A stretch of DNA of 64,000 bases from Corallium rubrum (GCA_964035015.1 OZ035998.1:39491559-39555558), one strand, 5' to 3'. Numbered from the stretch's first letter, positions 1 to 58,473 are shown. Notes: generated by a model from the sequence alone, not told the origin. Numbers and translations are program-made.

Positions 1-466
1 ACCTTTATTCTTTCTTTGACCTGGGGATGACCCGTACCAGGTCGACCTCACATCCAAAATTAAGGATTATCCTTAATTGTCAACTCGCCTAGAATTAAGG
101 ATAATCCTTAATTTTAAATGAAAACTCTCCCCCATACCCCCAACCCCTAACCACAACCCCCCGGAAACCCTAAACCTAACCACAACCCCCCGGAAACCCT
201 AAAACTAACCACAACCCCCCGGTAGCCCTAAGCCTAATCACAACCCTCCGGGAAAAAGTCCCGCCTCTCAGACCCCGACCACAACACCCCTCTAGGATTT
301 TTAGCTTTATGTGTTCAAGTTTAACATCCCACTTGTGGGACAGATAAATTAAGGCCATGTCTTAATTGTAGCCCTATTTTAAAGTTAAGGCCATGTCTTA
401 ATTCGAGCCCTATTTTACAATTAAGATATACGCTTAATTTTGGTAAGAGATCGTGTTGCCCGTACA
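1..466. repeat. TTAAGG palindromes and 30-bp minisatellite
   Basis: No exon is visible. Two 21-bp palindromes built on AATTAAGG/CCTTAATT lie at 58-78 and 93-113, and decayed relatives lie near 350-440. Between about 146 and 255 a 30-bp unit (core CCACAACCCCCCGGAAACCC) is repeated nearly four times with increasing divergence. The stretch belongs to an upstream intron or the 5' flank of the EGF/SEA gene. Confidence 0.7.
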
Positions 467-748
467 CGGGTCGAAACGTAGTCCTGTATGTATTTTAATA
501 AGGTTTTAAATTCTTGTTGATCATGAAAAGTTTACTTTTATTATAACTATATTTAAATACAAGAAATTTTACAACTAAAACCTTTACATAAACGGGAGGG
601 ACTGTCCACAAATGATATATGACCCGAAGTTTATTAACGATATATCATATATATCACTGATCAACATAATCATCTTAAACTCAATGCATGTAAGAAAGCC
701 GATTTGATCATATTATTATTAGATATATATTTATGTTTATATTAAAAC

Positions 749-755
<7 letters not shown>

Positions 756-826
<71 letters not shown>
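756..826. repeat. (TA)n microsatellite
   Basis: Uninterrupted TA dinucleotide run. The stretch between this run and the next TA run (827-1159) shows no exon or recognisable element. Confidence 0.95.
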
Positions 827-829
<3 letters not shown>

Positions 830-1156
830 GTAGAAACTTACTAGTATTCTATTGCAAATGCTGCAATCTGATTGGCTACTCTACTCGATATCTATTCGTC
901 AATAGATAGCGAGTAGCAAATTGAGTACCAGTACTCGCGCGGCCATGCACACGAGGAGTGAAAGATTGTTTTGCCTTGGTTTTCGCACAGAAACAATGGT
1001 TATGCTTCGTTTTTTTAAATAATTTGGAAGAACTAAGGTACACAAGTTAGTTTCTACTAAAACAATTAGATTATTCGCTCTCAATTTCTATGAGATGATA
1101 GCTCCGCTCTCGTCAACTATTCACTCATAGAAATTTCGAGCTCATAATCTAATTGT

Positions 1157-1159
<3 letters not shown>

Positions 1160-1239
<80 letters not shown>
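1160..1239. repeat. (TA)n microsatellite
   Basis: Second TA run. Any small open frame across it is low-complexity and not a gene. Confidence 0.95.
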
Positions 1240-1247
<8 letters not shown>

Positions 1248-1430
1248 ACGTCGTCGTTGTCTTTGCGCTTGTTTTAAAAGTGTGAACTAGGCTTAAGGTA
1301 GCCACCCTTCTGTTTCTTAAAAAGTTGAAAAGAAGTTTCAACCTCAAGAAAGAAACTTAAGAAAGTGCTCATGAATATTTTGAAAAAGAATGAAACTAAC
1401 GTTGTGACGTTTGTACAAAAGAGTGAAACT

Positions 1431-1773
1431 AACGGTGACGTTTCAAAATGGCCGTAAATTTACATTGAATCCAATTTATTTCAAAAACGAGTTCGGTTAT
1501 CCACAATTTTTTTTTGCATTGAAATATTTCTTTAAATTTAAGTAATCAATAGGCAGATTTAAAAAAATTCTGTAGAGGAATTATCGAAGAAAAATTATGT
1601 TTTTTTTATTTTTCAAAAAAATGGATCTGCAGATTTTTTTTTTTAAATCTTACTATTGATTACTTAAACTTAAAGAATGCTTCAATGCAAAAAGATTTGG
1701 GGGTAACCGAAATCATTTTTTGAAATACACTAAATTAAATGTAAATTTACGGCCATGTTGAAACGTCACTGTT
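1431..1773. mobile_element. MITE-like foldback element
   Basis: The two ends are inverted copies: the left end reads GGTGACGTTTCAAAATGGCC and the right end is its near-complement. The pairing continues inward over more than 100 bp each side (a GTAAATTTAC word, then a GATTACTTAA word), so almost the whole element folds back on itself. No coding capacity. The superfamily is unclear because no clean target-site duplication is visible. Confidence 0.75.
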
Positions 1774-1938
1774 GTCATAGCAACGGCTGAAACATATTAT
1801 CTGTTAATAAACACTTATTTACTGGCGCCGAGGCTGCTCGTTGTTGCCCTTGGCTTAGCAGTAGGGACCCACCTTAAATTGATTGTCGTAAAAAATAGTG
1901 GCTTTTACAGTTCTAACGGTATATTGTATGTATTGTAG

Positions 1939-27285
<25,347 letters not shown>

Positions 27286-27530
27286 CGTCGAAGGGAAAAA
27301 CAGCTTGTTTAGTGGCCAAGAAGTAAGCTAAATTATTCTGTGTTGGAATTTTGTTCTCGTGTGTAAAATTAGCATTTCTTTTCAATGAATCGAATACGTG
27401 ATATTTTTGTACTATTTACAATATGAGTGGCTGTGTTGTATCGGTTATACCACAGAGGCTAAAAAGACTCTGAGCCTGCGATATTCATACAGATAATATT
27501 TGTTTAGATTTAGTTATTAGTTTAGACTGA

Positions 27531-27630
27531 TTTGTTTGTTTGTTTGTTTGTTTGTTTGTTTGTTTGTTTGTTTGTTTGTTTGTTTGTTTGTTTGTTTGTT
27601 TGTTTGTTTGTTTGTTTGTTTGTTTGTTTG
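27531..27630. repeat. (TTTG)n microsatellite
   Basis: About 25 copies of TTTG roughly 250 bp after the stop of the EGF/SEA gene, in the 3' UTR or flank. Confidence 0.95.
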
Positions 27631-27743
27631 AGAAGATATAAAAAACACCTCGAAGTGAGTTAAGAAACTCGGCTATCGCCTCGTTTTTCAACACACTTTT
27701 CGGTGTTTTCAAATCAGATAATAAACGGCTTCTCGTGTATGTA

Positions 27744-27842
27744 TAGGTTATTTTGAGGCCACGAGGGGATATGTGATTATTCGCCGCGGGCGAAGCTCGA
27801 GGTGAATAAACACATATCCCCGAGGGACCTCAAAATAACGTA
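27744..27842. repeat. 99-bp hairpin with CG-rich loop
   Basis: Arms of about 32 bp (TAGGTTATTTTGAGGCCACG and complement). The loop reads CGCCGCGGGCGAAGCTCGAGG. Same hairpin class as at 21288, 29498 and 52169. A family C MITE fragment follows at 27958-28016. Confidence 0.8.
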
Positions 27843-28333
27843 CTTATTTTTCACATGGCGATCAACGACGAGTTTGAGTGTTTCATCAGGGGAGACAAAC
27901 AGGAGAAAACATGATGAAAACACCGAAGGCCGAGTGGTTTTATTGTTATCATTTACCCACACTGATTAAACATTAATTTTTTTTGAAATTTCTCATGAAT
28001 TATTGATGAGTATTTTAAGTTAAGCTAACATATTTTGTTTTGTACTTTTCTAGGGATACGTCGCACTTTAATTAAAGACGATTCTAAGGACTTTTATATG
28101 TTAACTTTTTTATTAAGACCTTTAGTGTTACCACACACACCAGTGATTTACTAAACCGTTTAGCACCGTTTCACTCACTTAATTTGAAGCACAGCAATTC
28201 ATTAAACTCTTTATTAAACCATTTTTATATAAAATAAAAATAACCATTTTTATATAAAATAAAAATTCTAAAAAAAATTCCTATATTTTGTCTATACTCG
28301 TTATCTATAATACGGAAGCCTAGACGCGACATC

Positions 28334-28706
28334 ATGAAAAGTATTTTTAACTTTTGTATTTTTAACGTTTGTATTTTTAACTTTTGTAGTTTTAACTTTT
28401 ACATTTTTAACTTTTATAGTTTTAGCTTTTGTATTTTTAACTTTTACATTTTTAACTTTTGTTTTTTAACTTTTACATTTTTAACTTTTGTATTTTTAAC
28501 TTTTGTATTTTTAACTTTTATGTTTTTAACTGTTTTTAACTTTTGTATTTTTAACTTTTATGTTTTTAACTTTCGTATTTTCAACTTTTGCATTTTTAAC
28601 TTTTGTATTTTTAACTTTTGTATTTTTAACTTTTACATTTTTAACTTTTGTATTTTTAACGTTTGTATTTTTAACTTTTGCATTTTTAACTTTTGTATTT
28701 TTATAT
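28334..28706. repeat. 15-bp minisatellite (TTTTTAACTTTTGTA)n
   Basis: About 25 copies of a 15-bp unit with A/G/C variation at the middle position. A larger array of the complementary unit lies at 31753-32438 in the opposite orientation. The long open frames across both arrays come from the 15-bp period (a multiple of three) and are not genes. Confidence 0.95.
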
Positions 28707-29157
28707 TTTTGCCGCATGTGTTTACGCGATATAATACATTATCTGGCGTACTTGGCTATTTGTCGACAGTAGTTCGCGACATATATATGCAGAAATTGTC
28801 AAAGGCGAAGGGCAAAGACATTGCAATTCTGCCAAACGCAACTGGTGTAAACTAAAAGACGCTTCTGCGGGTTTGCTTTGCGTCAGTTTTGAGTCCGATA
28901 GTCTTTATACACGTGATAAAAGCAGTCGCGAGTGAATGTAAAATGACACGCAGCAAAAATTACTTGGACCAAAAACTGGCATGGCACGCGCAGAGAAATT
29001 AGACCGCGTTTACGCTATTACAATATTTACGGCCCTAACGGCATATACCGAACATTATAACGAACAACCCGTATGTCTCCTATTTACCGTAGCGGCAAAC
29101 TACTTGAGGACAGTGTATAAACACAGCGAAGAAACGCTCCCACTCGTTTATGTAATA

Positions 29158-29233
29158 GATGCTAATTAGTTACAAGCACTAGTGGTTGTATCAGAAGAGT
29201 ATACATCCACTAGTGGTTGTAACTAATTAGCAT
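29158..29233. repeat. 76-bp palindrome
   Basis: 33-bp arms (GATGCTAATTAGTTACAAGC and near-complement) around a 10-bp centre; CACTAGTGGTTGTA occurs on both sides. Confidence 0.8.
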
Positions 29234-29497
29234 CATCGGTTTTAGTTTGTATGGGGTTTACAGGGGTATACATGTGACGTAATTTCTGAAATTGGATTGG
29301 CTGCAAAACTCATGAATTAGTAATGAATTTCACAAGAAATATTACTTGACAAAGTTTGAGTGCTCGAAACCTAAACGTCGGATTCTCTTGAAATTTTTGG
29401 TGAATGCTCTTGGCATACAGGGATTTTAGGGAAGACTGTAACAGTGTAAACAGGGCCAATTAGCTATGCTGAACACCGTTTGCAATTGGAATAATAT

Positions 29498-29637
29498 GTG
29501 AAGTAATATTTCAAATCCGAGTTAGTGTTCTAGACGTGGTTTCTAACAATAGCGAGGCGCAGCCGAGCTATTGTTAACGGCACATGGGATTTGGCAACCA
29601 AGTCTGGAACACTAACGAGGATTTGAAATAGCTTCTC
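29498..29637. repeat. 140-bp hairpin with CG-rich loop
   Basis: Arms contain TTTCAAATCCGAGTTAGTGT and complement; the loop is TAGCGAGGCGCAGCCGAGCTA. Same class as the other CG-loop hairpins. Confidence 0.75.
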
Positions 29638-31620
29638 ACACATCATTAGATATTCATTGCAATGAGGGCAATCACAACAGACTGCATGGTCGTCAAGCGC
29701 TTGCAGAGACAGGGGGAAATTTTGTTTTAAAACAGCCAGGATTTTGGTTCGCAAGACGTTGGATTTATTGGATAACATACATTGGATGATGTTGAATAGC
29801 AGGATCAATTTAGCCAGGACTGATATTGAGCAGAGAAAATATAGATGACAATTGGAATAATGTAGAACTTTACAAACTAAAGAAGACAGAAGATGTTAAT
29901 GGTCGATACCGGAGAAAACAAAGCGTGAGGTGACTGTCTTGTATACTTTTATATGTACTTCATAATATTATGAAAGGTAGATGGATGTTTAAACTTCATT
30001 ACTTCAATCAGTCTGCAAGCAACATCACTGTTTTAGTGCTTGTTGTAGGTTTCTGTCTGTCATCGAATAACTTAAATTGCACCTACGTAAGTTTGGTTTC
30101 TTGTTAGTCTATTTTACTTGTAATACATGCATCGCATGTAGTCGCTTAGCTTATATTGTGAAGCGCTGTTAGGTAAAAAAATCTGTTGTATTTGGAACTG
30201 GTTTCTATAGCGACAGAAAACTGTATTGGGAAATGATTTCTAAATACAGCGTACTGTATTTAGAAATGTTTTCTAAATACAGTTTACTGTATTTAGAAAA
30301 CATTTCTAAATACAGTATTGAAATTTTAAGTTAACATATGTATTGTTCTCGCACTTGAATTAATTGGTCTCTGGTTTAGACTGGGTTTCTGGGTAAGTAC
30401 ATGTGACCTAAATCAAGCAACCGGATTGGCCGAAATGCTATGAATATCTAATAATGTGTGAGAAAGCTTATTATCTGATGGGCGACGTTGACCAACCAGA
30501 AATTTAGTGGATCGAGTAAACTTGTAACTCCTTGCTGACGGAATCGTTCCTCTGGGAACGAGACATCAACAAGACACCCAAATGATTCTAATAATCGTCA
30601 AGCGGAGAACCTCTGTCGTCACTCGCCAGACGGAATCGATCGCTCCTCTGGGAATTTTACTCTGTCATTAGAAAGTTAAAAATACAAAAGTTACTAGAAA
30701 TACATGAATGCAACAACCCCTCGCCTGCTTTTATTAAATGCTTTTTTGAAACCTACACCCACCCACCCACCTACCCTGATTAAAATAAGCACACCTGATA
30801 TACAGCCAATATAAAAACAAACAGATATAAAAACAAATGATAATCCTCAAGATAATTCTATAATTTATGAATAAGATGACTAAACTGATTTAACATTTCA
30901 AAGCAAAACTTACATTTCATTATTAAATTCTGGTTGTACAAAATATGTTTTTAGGAGGTTTCAAATGGGATTATTTTTAACAAGCTTTAAATGGCTTCCC
31001 TATGCATACATGTTTTGCAAAGGCAGAATTAAATGTCAACAGCTCAAAAATTACATTTATATTCCGGGATAAAAACAATTCGGTAGAATCGGATTCTAGA
31101 AAGATTTAAGATGTGTTAACTCATGACTTAAACAGACAACGTTTCAGTCGAAAATTTGGAAATACAGCCAAAAAAATAGCCAAAGCCCATGAGTATTTAA
31201 TAACAAAAGGTGATTAGCTTATAAAGGTAGTGTTTTAAGTTAGCTTTAGTTAAGCTGATTTATGGTTTGGACGAGCAAAGGGAAAGCACGAAAGCGTGAA
31301 GCAGTATATTGTTTAGGTTAAGCGAAAACTTGTAAGAATCCTACCGTTAGCTTTAAAATGCATGATGACATTTTGACCACGGAGTCACTGTAATTCAAAT
31401 CGAGTTTTTGTTTACCATATGGCGTTTGGTTTCTTCAAGTTCTCTGGTTTCTCTTCAAGATATATCAAACGGATTGTTTGTATCCTTCTTTTCTTCGTGC
31501 TCCATTTCGTTTCGTTTAAATAAACGAAAACAAAATACTATTTTATTTGCTTGAGCTTTATAGTTTTCTTCGTCGCTAGTCACCAGTGCCCAACCATTCT
31601 CACCGCGTGACACCGTACCA

Positions 31621-31621
<1 letters not shown>
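29638..31621. other. Intergenic, little recognised
   Basis: No exon recognised. It holds a multi-palindrome at 30230-30321 in which TTTCTAAATACAG and its complement alternate six times. A (TA)n run begins at 31622. This is the middle of the interval between the two convergent genes. Confidence 0.5.
30230..30321. repeat. Alternating palindrome of TTTCTAAATACAG
   Basis: The 13-mer and its complement CTGTATTTAGAAA alternate, so the stretch can fold into several nested hairpins. Confidence 0.85.
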
Positions 31622-31666
<45 letters not shown>

Positions 31667-31668
31667 CC

Positions 31669-31752
31669 GTGTAAAATGGACTCCACGCGTGTCGAGATTA
31701 GCACCCTCACCGGGCTCCGGGCCTTCGGCCCTCCGCCCGGCTCGGGGAATAA
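31669..31752. repeat. GC-rich 84-bp unit, copy 1
   Basis: It starts GTGTAAAATGGACTCCACGC and runs through CTCACCGGGCTCCGGGCCTT to GGCTCGGGGAATAATA. An inverted copy of nearly the same unit is at 43392-43478. It is much more GC-rich than its surroundings and contains the self-complementary CCGGGCCTTCGGCCC. Its right end joins directly to the 15-bp minisatellite. Confidence 0.85.
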
Positions 31753-32438
31753 TATAAAAGTTAAAAATTCAAAAGTTAAAAATGCAAAAGTTAAAAACAC
31801 AAAAGTTAAAAATACAAAAGTTAAAAACATAAAAGTTAAAAATACAAAAGTTAAAAACAAAAGTTAAAAATACAAAAGTTAAAAACATGAAAGTTAAAAA
31901 TGTAAAAGTTAAAAACACAAAAGTTAAAAATATAAAAGTTAAAAATATAAAAGTTAAAAATGCAAAAGTTAAAAACACAAAAGTTAAAAATACAAAAGTT
32001 AAAAACATAAAATTAAAAATACAAAAGTTAAAAACAGTTAAAAACATAAAAGTTAAAAACACAAAAGTTAAAAATACAAAACTTAAAAAAGTAAAAAATT
32101 AAAAATACAAAAGTTAAAAACAGTTAAAAACATAAAAGTTAAAAATACAAAAGTTAAAAACATAAAAGTTAAAAACACAAAAGTTAAAAATACAAAACTT
32201 AAAAAAGTAAAAAATTAAAAATACAAAAGTTAAAAACAGTTAAAAACATAAAAGTTAAAAATACAAAAGTCAAAAATGTAAAAGTTAAAAATACAAAAGT
32301 TAAAAATATAAAAGTTAAAAATGCAAAAGTTAAAAATATAAAAGTTAAAAATACAAAAGTTAGAAATGTAAAAGTTAAAAATGTAAAATTAAAAATGCAA
32401 AAGCTAAAAATACAAAAGTTAAAAATACAAAAGTTAAA
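31753..32438. repeat. 15-bp minisatellite (AAAAGTTAAAAATAC)n
   Basis: About 45 units with variants (a CAT/TAT/GCA/CAC middle), including a higher-order repeat in which a block with AAAACAGTTAAAAACATAAA and AAACTTAAAAAAGTAAAAAA appears at about 32028-32100, 32117-32215 and 32232-32260. It resembles an expanded A-rich tail of the GC-rich unit to its left. Confidence 0.95.
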
Positions 32439-33696
32439 ATTTCTCCAGTTTTCCTTCATTTAAAACAATGTCTGAAAGTTTTTCTCTAAAACAACGAAAC
32501 ACAAACACAAACTGTTTCCCTCGGTGCTACTAAATACGTGTTAATGCTATAGGCACAGATTTAGGTAATTCTTCGAACATTCTGCGGTAGCTATGTTGTT
32601 GAAAATGAAAGCGTAAACTTGCAAGTTCTTTTAAACCTGAGCAAGTGTTGTTGTTTTTTTTGACATGCATAATTATGCAGTATGTCCAAACTCGGACTCA
32701 GTTCCAGGCTCGAAGATAGGACTCGTCAAGGCTGGACTCGACCCGGCGCAATACGACTTGGACGGTCAGGAAATCGAGGATCACGTACGCTGACTCAAGC
32801 AGGCCAACTCTAGCAAGTCAAGTAAAACTTTCCCTTTTTATTGCTTGTTCCATTCCGAAAGATTTGTTGCATTCGAGAGTTAGAGTGCAGTAATTCAGGA
32901 AAGGTTAAAATTTTTGTTCAACAATATTGTCCAACAGCGCAATTATTGTTTAACAATACATGGATCGCGAATCTCGCCAAATGAGCGTATTTGGTGCATT
33001 ATGGGTTACTTGGATGTATTTTTGCAGTGCAGTCATGTACTATTTCTGAGAAGTTAGCCGTATAGATCTTACATTTGAGGAAAAGAAAACATTTTCCGTG
33101 ATTCCATACAGTTATAGAAAAACGGGGGGAAGAATTTAGAAGAACGAGAAATCGTAGTTGGATTCCGAGCCCATAGGGAGAGTATTTCCAAGAAATCTTT
33201 ATAGTTTTCCCAAACCACGAGTGTTTCTATAACGTATATAGGTCCTCGAAAAATGTTTAAATAGCGTTTATTAAATATTCAAACGGCAAATTCTCCTTAT
33301 TAATGTAAGTTCATATCCTATAAAATGAGGTACTTCATGTAAGTCTGAATTATCAATTATTTGAGAATTTGCATTAGAAAAACAAAATAATGTAATAAGT
33401 CAATGACACTTCAAAATTTAATAAAACACTTAAAACTACAAGTTAAACACAAATCGTCCATACTTCGATATAAAATACAGACAATATATAGTTAATATCT
33501 GGTTTCCTATATTTTAGTGTACCACTCAATTGTCGTCCTATTCACGCTAGTGAACAAGTCACCTTTTAACAACAATCACCATGCATCTACCACACTGGTA
33601 TTCACATGAAAAATCATACATTTATATATGTCATGCATGCATGAATCAGGTGAAAAGTGTACACATGATGCATTAGTATTTAGTACGTTCATTCTA
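32439..33696. other. Intergenic / DUS3L 3' flank, nothing certain
   Basis: No exon or clear repeat. On the minus strand an ATTAAA (33417-33422) about 275 bp after the DUS3L stop and an AATAAA near 33267 are possible poly(A) signals; neither is proven. Confidence 0.4.
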
Positions 33697-55127
<21,431 letters not shown>

Positions 55128-55401
55128 AACAAAAAGAGAAGTGAAGACTCAGAAGTCAGAACTTGTCGACAATTTTCGTACTCTCAATCTCGAGACTCGA
55201 GCCCAGTCTTGCTGCTTTTTGTCAGCGGCTCAGCGCGGGCTATACATCTTTCCCTCTTTCCCCCTCCCTTCCCCCATCTTTCCCCCTTTTTTCTCTCCCT
55301 TCCTCTTTTCTTTCCCTCGCGGGCAACAGGTGGGAAAATTGTCTTAACTGACCAAAAATCGCGGGCGCATTTGCTCTGTTTCTTTATTTTTGTTCGAAAT
55401 G
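55128..55401. promoter_or_regulatory. DUS3L 5' flank / candidate promoter
   Basis: It holds a strong pyrimidine tract on the plus strand (about 55240-55320, so a purine tract on the DUS3L sense strand) and a GCGCGGGC word. The word GGGAAAATTGTC near 55333 has an inverted counterpart at 57535-57550. No TATA box is evident. The transcription start is unknown. Confidence 0.35.
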
Positions 55402-55863
55402 TAGCCTGTGCACAGCCTGAAATATCCCTGTATTACAGGTGCGAGATAAAGTTTGTCGGAGAAATCAATCTAAAATTTAACAGAAAGTAAATAAATTAAA
55501 GTACAGTTAAAAAAAGTTTTAAAAAATCTCTAAGTAGTAATGATTTTATAAGAGGTACTAATATGGTAATAAAGGAATAAAACTAGTGTTCAAAAACTCA
55601 TTAATAATTCATGAGGAAAACACAAAAGAAAATCATGACCATATCGTGTCTTTATATGTGATAAAGACACCTCCTGATTTACATAAACTTTAGCTTTGAT
55701 TTTCTCGGCTTAGACAAGGTTATTTTTCAAACTTACTACGCCAATGAACTTACCAAGTGGTTTGTTTTTGAAGTCATTCAATAAACTCGCAGTTCGTGTT
55801 TTATCAGATACAGTACCTTCAGCACCTTGTAATACAGGGATATTTCAGGCTGTGCACAGGCTA
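55402..55863. mobile_element. Pack-type TIR element carrying a DUS3L exon 3 / intron 2 fragment
   Basis: Perfect 36-bp TIRs starting TAGCCTGTGCACAGCCTGAA (55402-55437 and 55828-55863) are flanked by an identical 9-bp TTCGAAATG (55393-55401, 55864-55872). The interior 55437-55810 (374 bp) matches 51821-52194 base for base as far as I can read: 33 nt of exon 3, its acceptor and 341 bp of intron 2. A 9-bp duplication and gene capture are features of Mutator-like Pack elements. No transposase is present, so it must be mobilised in trans. The captured fragment keeps the DUS3L orientation and lies 275 bp upstream of its ATG. Confidence 0.85.
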
Positions 55864-56027
55864 TTCGAAATGAGGTTCGTTCAGGTTTGAATGTTTTGTT
55901 AGCTGAAATATTTGGTACGCTGAAGAAGAGAAACCTTGACAATTTAAAACTGGTTTTGGTGACTTTCATGTGAGCTATATTTTCCTATGATCGGAGTTAT
56001 GGAAACCTTGGATTATTCGAGGAGAAT

Positions 56028-56109
56028 ATGCAACAAACAGGGTTTTTCGTTTCGATGTGCATTTTGTTTGTGTCGACAAACTGTATAAACAGCAAAATAC
56101 TACTAAAAG
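56028..56109 (+). CDS. Possible first exon with signal peptide
   Basis: ATG at 56028 in context GAGAATATGC, 82 nt, ending in AAAAG before GTGAGT, phase 1. It reads MQQTGFFVSMCILFVSTNCI, then NSKILLK. The hydrophobic core and small residues near CINS fit a secretory signal peptide. A phase 1 donor is typical for signal exons of EGF-type proteins. No downstream partner exon was recognised before 64000, so the gene would continue to the right or this is chance. It is divergent from DUS3L. Confidence 0.4.
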
Positions 56110-58303
56110 GTGAGTTGAATTATCTAGATCATATGTTTATCTTTAAAAATACTGTGTGAATTGTTAATATTGAAGCCCACTTGACGGTGTAAATTTATCG
56201 CCTAGTTGCTTAATATCCTAAAAACAGTTAAAATCAGTGATTTTGAACGAGCCATAGTTAAAAATTTAGCCCTTTGCCACCCAAATTTTATTCTCTTAAA
56301 CTATCCATAGTTCTTTGCTCCATCCACTGAAATAAATGACAACGTCCAGAAAAATCGAAAACGAACTGAATCTTGTGCCCTTTCGCCTGTCCATAGGAAA
56401 TTGCGATAACAGTCGGCTTAGGAAATGTGCTTGAATTACCGTATATTTTTTGTTAATCGTCTAAATGAAACTTGACAACTGCTTACAGGTTCTTGCAGTA
56501 TGACTAAAACCAGTCTGTTTAAGAATCAACTGCATTTCCGAAGCCTAGGCGAACTCTAAAGTTTGCTCGTTTTCGGTACACAATTTTGACAGCTATAAAA
56601 AGTGATGAAAGCCAATAAATTTAAATTTTCGCCTATGCCACCAATTTTTTTGTCTTTCAAAGTATGCTTTTGATCCTAATTGTTAAGATTGTACCAGTTT
56701 CTGAGCTTCAAAAAATCGTAAACACTTGAATTTCACGCTTTGAATTTGAGTCACTTGAAACCGCCATTTTGGATTTGGATTGCTACCAAAAATAATATTC
56801 CATTGTTATCATGCAAATCTTTGTGTTCTTTTTCTCTTTTTAGATACTATATTAGCTATATTAATGGCTAAAGAAAAAGTTAAAAGAGTGAAGTGTTTAA
56901 TATGCTGTATATATTTATATACATGTACATGCTTATTTTGAAATTGCTAGATTTAAATAAGTGTGTTCAAAATAGGTTGACCAACTACGTTGAGTGAAGA
57001 TACTGAAAGGATTCAAGTTTATTTAATTTACATATATTCTGCTACATGTACCTATGTTTAAATGTTTGTATATAGTCTTGTTGCTTATCAAAGTTTGTTG
57101 TAATTTAAATTGGCAGTGATATGAAGATGTGACAATAACTCCTTATTTTTGCTGTGAACTGTTCTTTTCATTTTCTACTGAACCTTTGACATAACCACCA
57201 AAAGGCCAGACACAAGCTAGTTATAAATTGTATTACTGAGTTTATAAAACAAGAGCAACTGCCAACTTGTACTTCCCTGAGCTTTAATATTATGTGTATT
57301 ATAACCAAAAACTATTTATAATATAAAAAACTATTTATCAAAAACTATTTATTATGGGTTTTCCTCTTTTTTATTATATGGTAGAATATATATAGTATGT
57401 TTCTTAATTAATAAAATATCTAAAAAGAAGTAGAATTACTAAAAAACTCTTCGGATTATTTACAGATTAAAAGCCGCCATATTGCCGTCCCAGTCCCCCG
57501 CAGCTTGTTTATATCACGGTTTTCGCGCATGCTCAGACAATTTTCCCACCTGTTCTCGCGGGCTATAATCGTTAATTTTAAAAAACTTATTCCCAACCCC
57601 CACACACCAACCCTAACCCGTCCTGTAAACAAAATGGTGACCGATCCCATTATGCACAGCGAGACTAGAGAGGGCCTGCAAAATCTTTCCGGCTTGGTTC
57701 TAAACTTTCTTACAGATCATGACAATGAAGAAACCAATTTAATTTTTTGCGGTCCGGTATCCATCTGATTGGCCCGCTCTGATTGGCTTAGCGAGCGGTC
57801 CGTATCACACGATACGGACCCCGATACGGACCGCTGCGGATTTCAAAACAAAAACAAAAACGTTTTTTAATATTTCGTATGCTCGACGCTTTTCACTACT
57901 TTAGACCATAGTGTTTCGGACAGTCCGCGCGAGTACTGAACTATAAAATTATATTTTGTATTTTGTTACTTATTTTAATTGATTATACTCTGATTCATTT
58001 ATTGATTTGCATGCGGTAATATGATATATAGGTGTTGATTGATAACAATCGGACAGTTACTGAACAAAATAGCGAGTAAGTCTGTGATAGAGAGAAGTTT
58101 GCGTCTGTATGACGGGAGTGCGTCGTTTCAAGCTGTAGAGACCCACTCTTCAGGTATTTAACTGATCATTTGTAAAGTGTGTTCAGTCGTTATTTTCCGA
58201 TTAATTATTATCAATGTAATCTAATCAAACTCAATCATTTTAGAATGTATCTTACAAATATATTACGAAATTCTCTACGGCGTCATGGTTTACCTATTGG
58301 CAA
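56110..58303. other. Right flank, little recognised
   Basis: AT-rich to about 57440, then a slightly GC-richer stretch. At 57740-57840 the word CGGTCCGTATC/GATACGGACC repeats in both orientations, which makes a small foldback. A frame starting ATGGTGACCGATCCC at 57633 is open for 44 codons but matches nothing known to me. Confidence 0.4.
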
Positions 58304-58473
58304 CACATAGTCAATCGAGATAGATAAATGATACGTTTAATAGAAGAACACCTTGCAGCTAAAAGCTGAATTGCATTTGCGTGTACAGATATATCAAAAT
58401 TTCCATATCAAAAATTTTTTAAACTAACTAAAATAAAATAAACTAAACTGCGGACTACATTTACATGTAAAAG

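Noticed and set aside
28334-28855. A 173-codon open frame rich in Phe/Asn
   Set aside because: It comes from the 15-bp minisatellite, whose period is a multiple of three. The same happens at 31586-32459.
55437-55480. Second copy of DUS3L exon 3 as an alternative first exon
   Set aside because: The exon copy is cut after IDFSDKLYLAP by the TIR and has no proper donor; it is treated as transposon cargo unless transcripts show otherwise.
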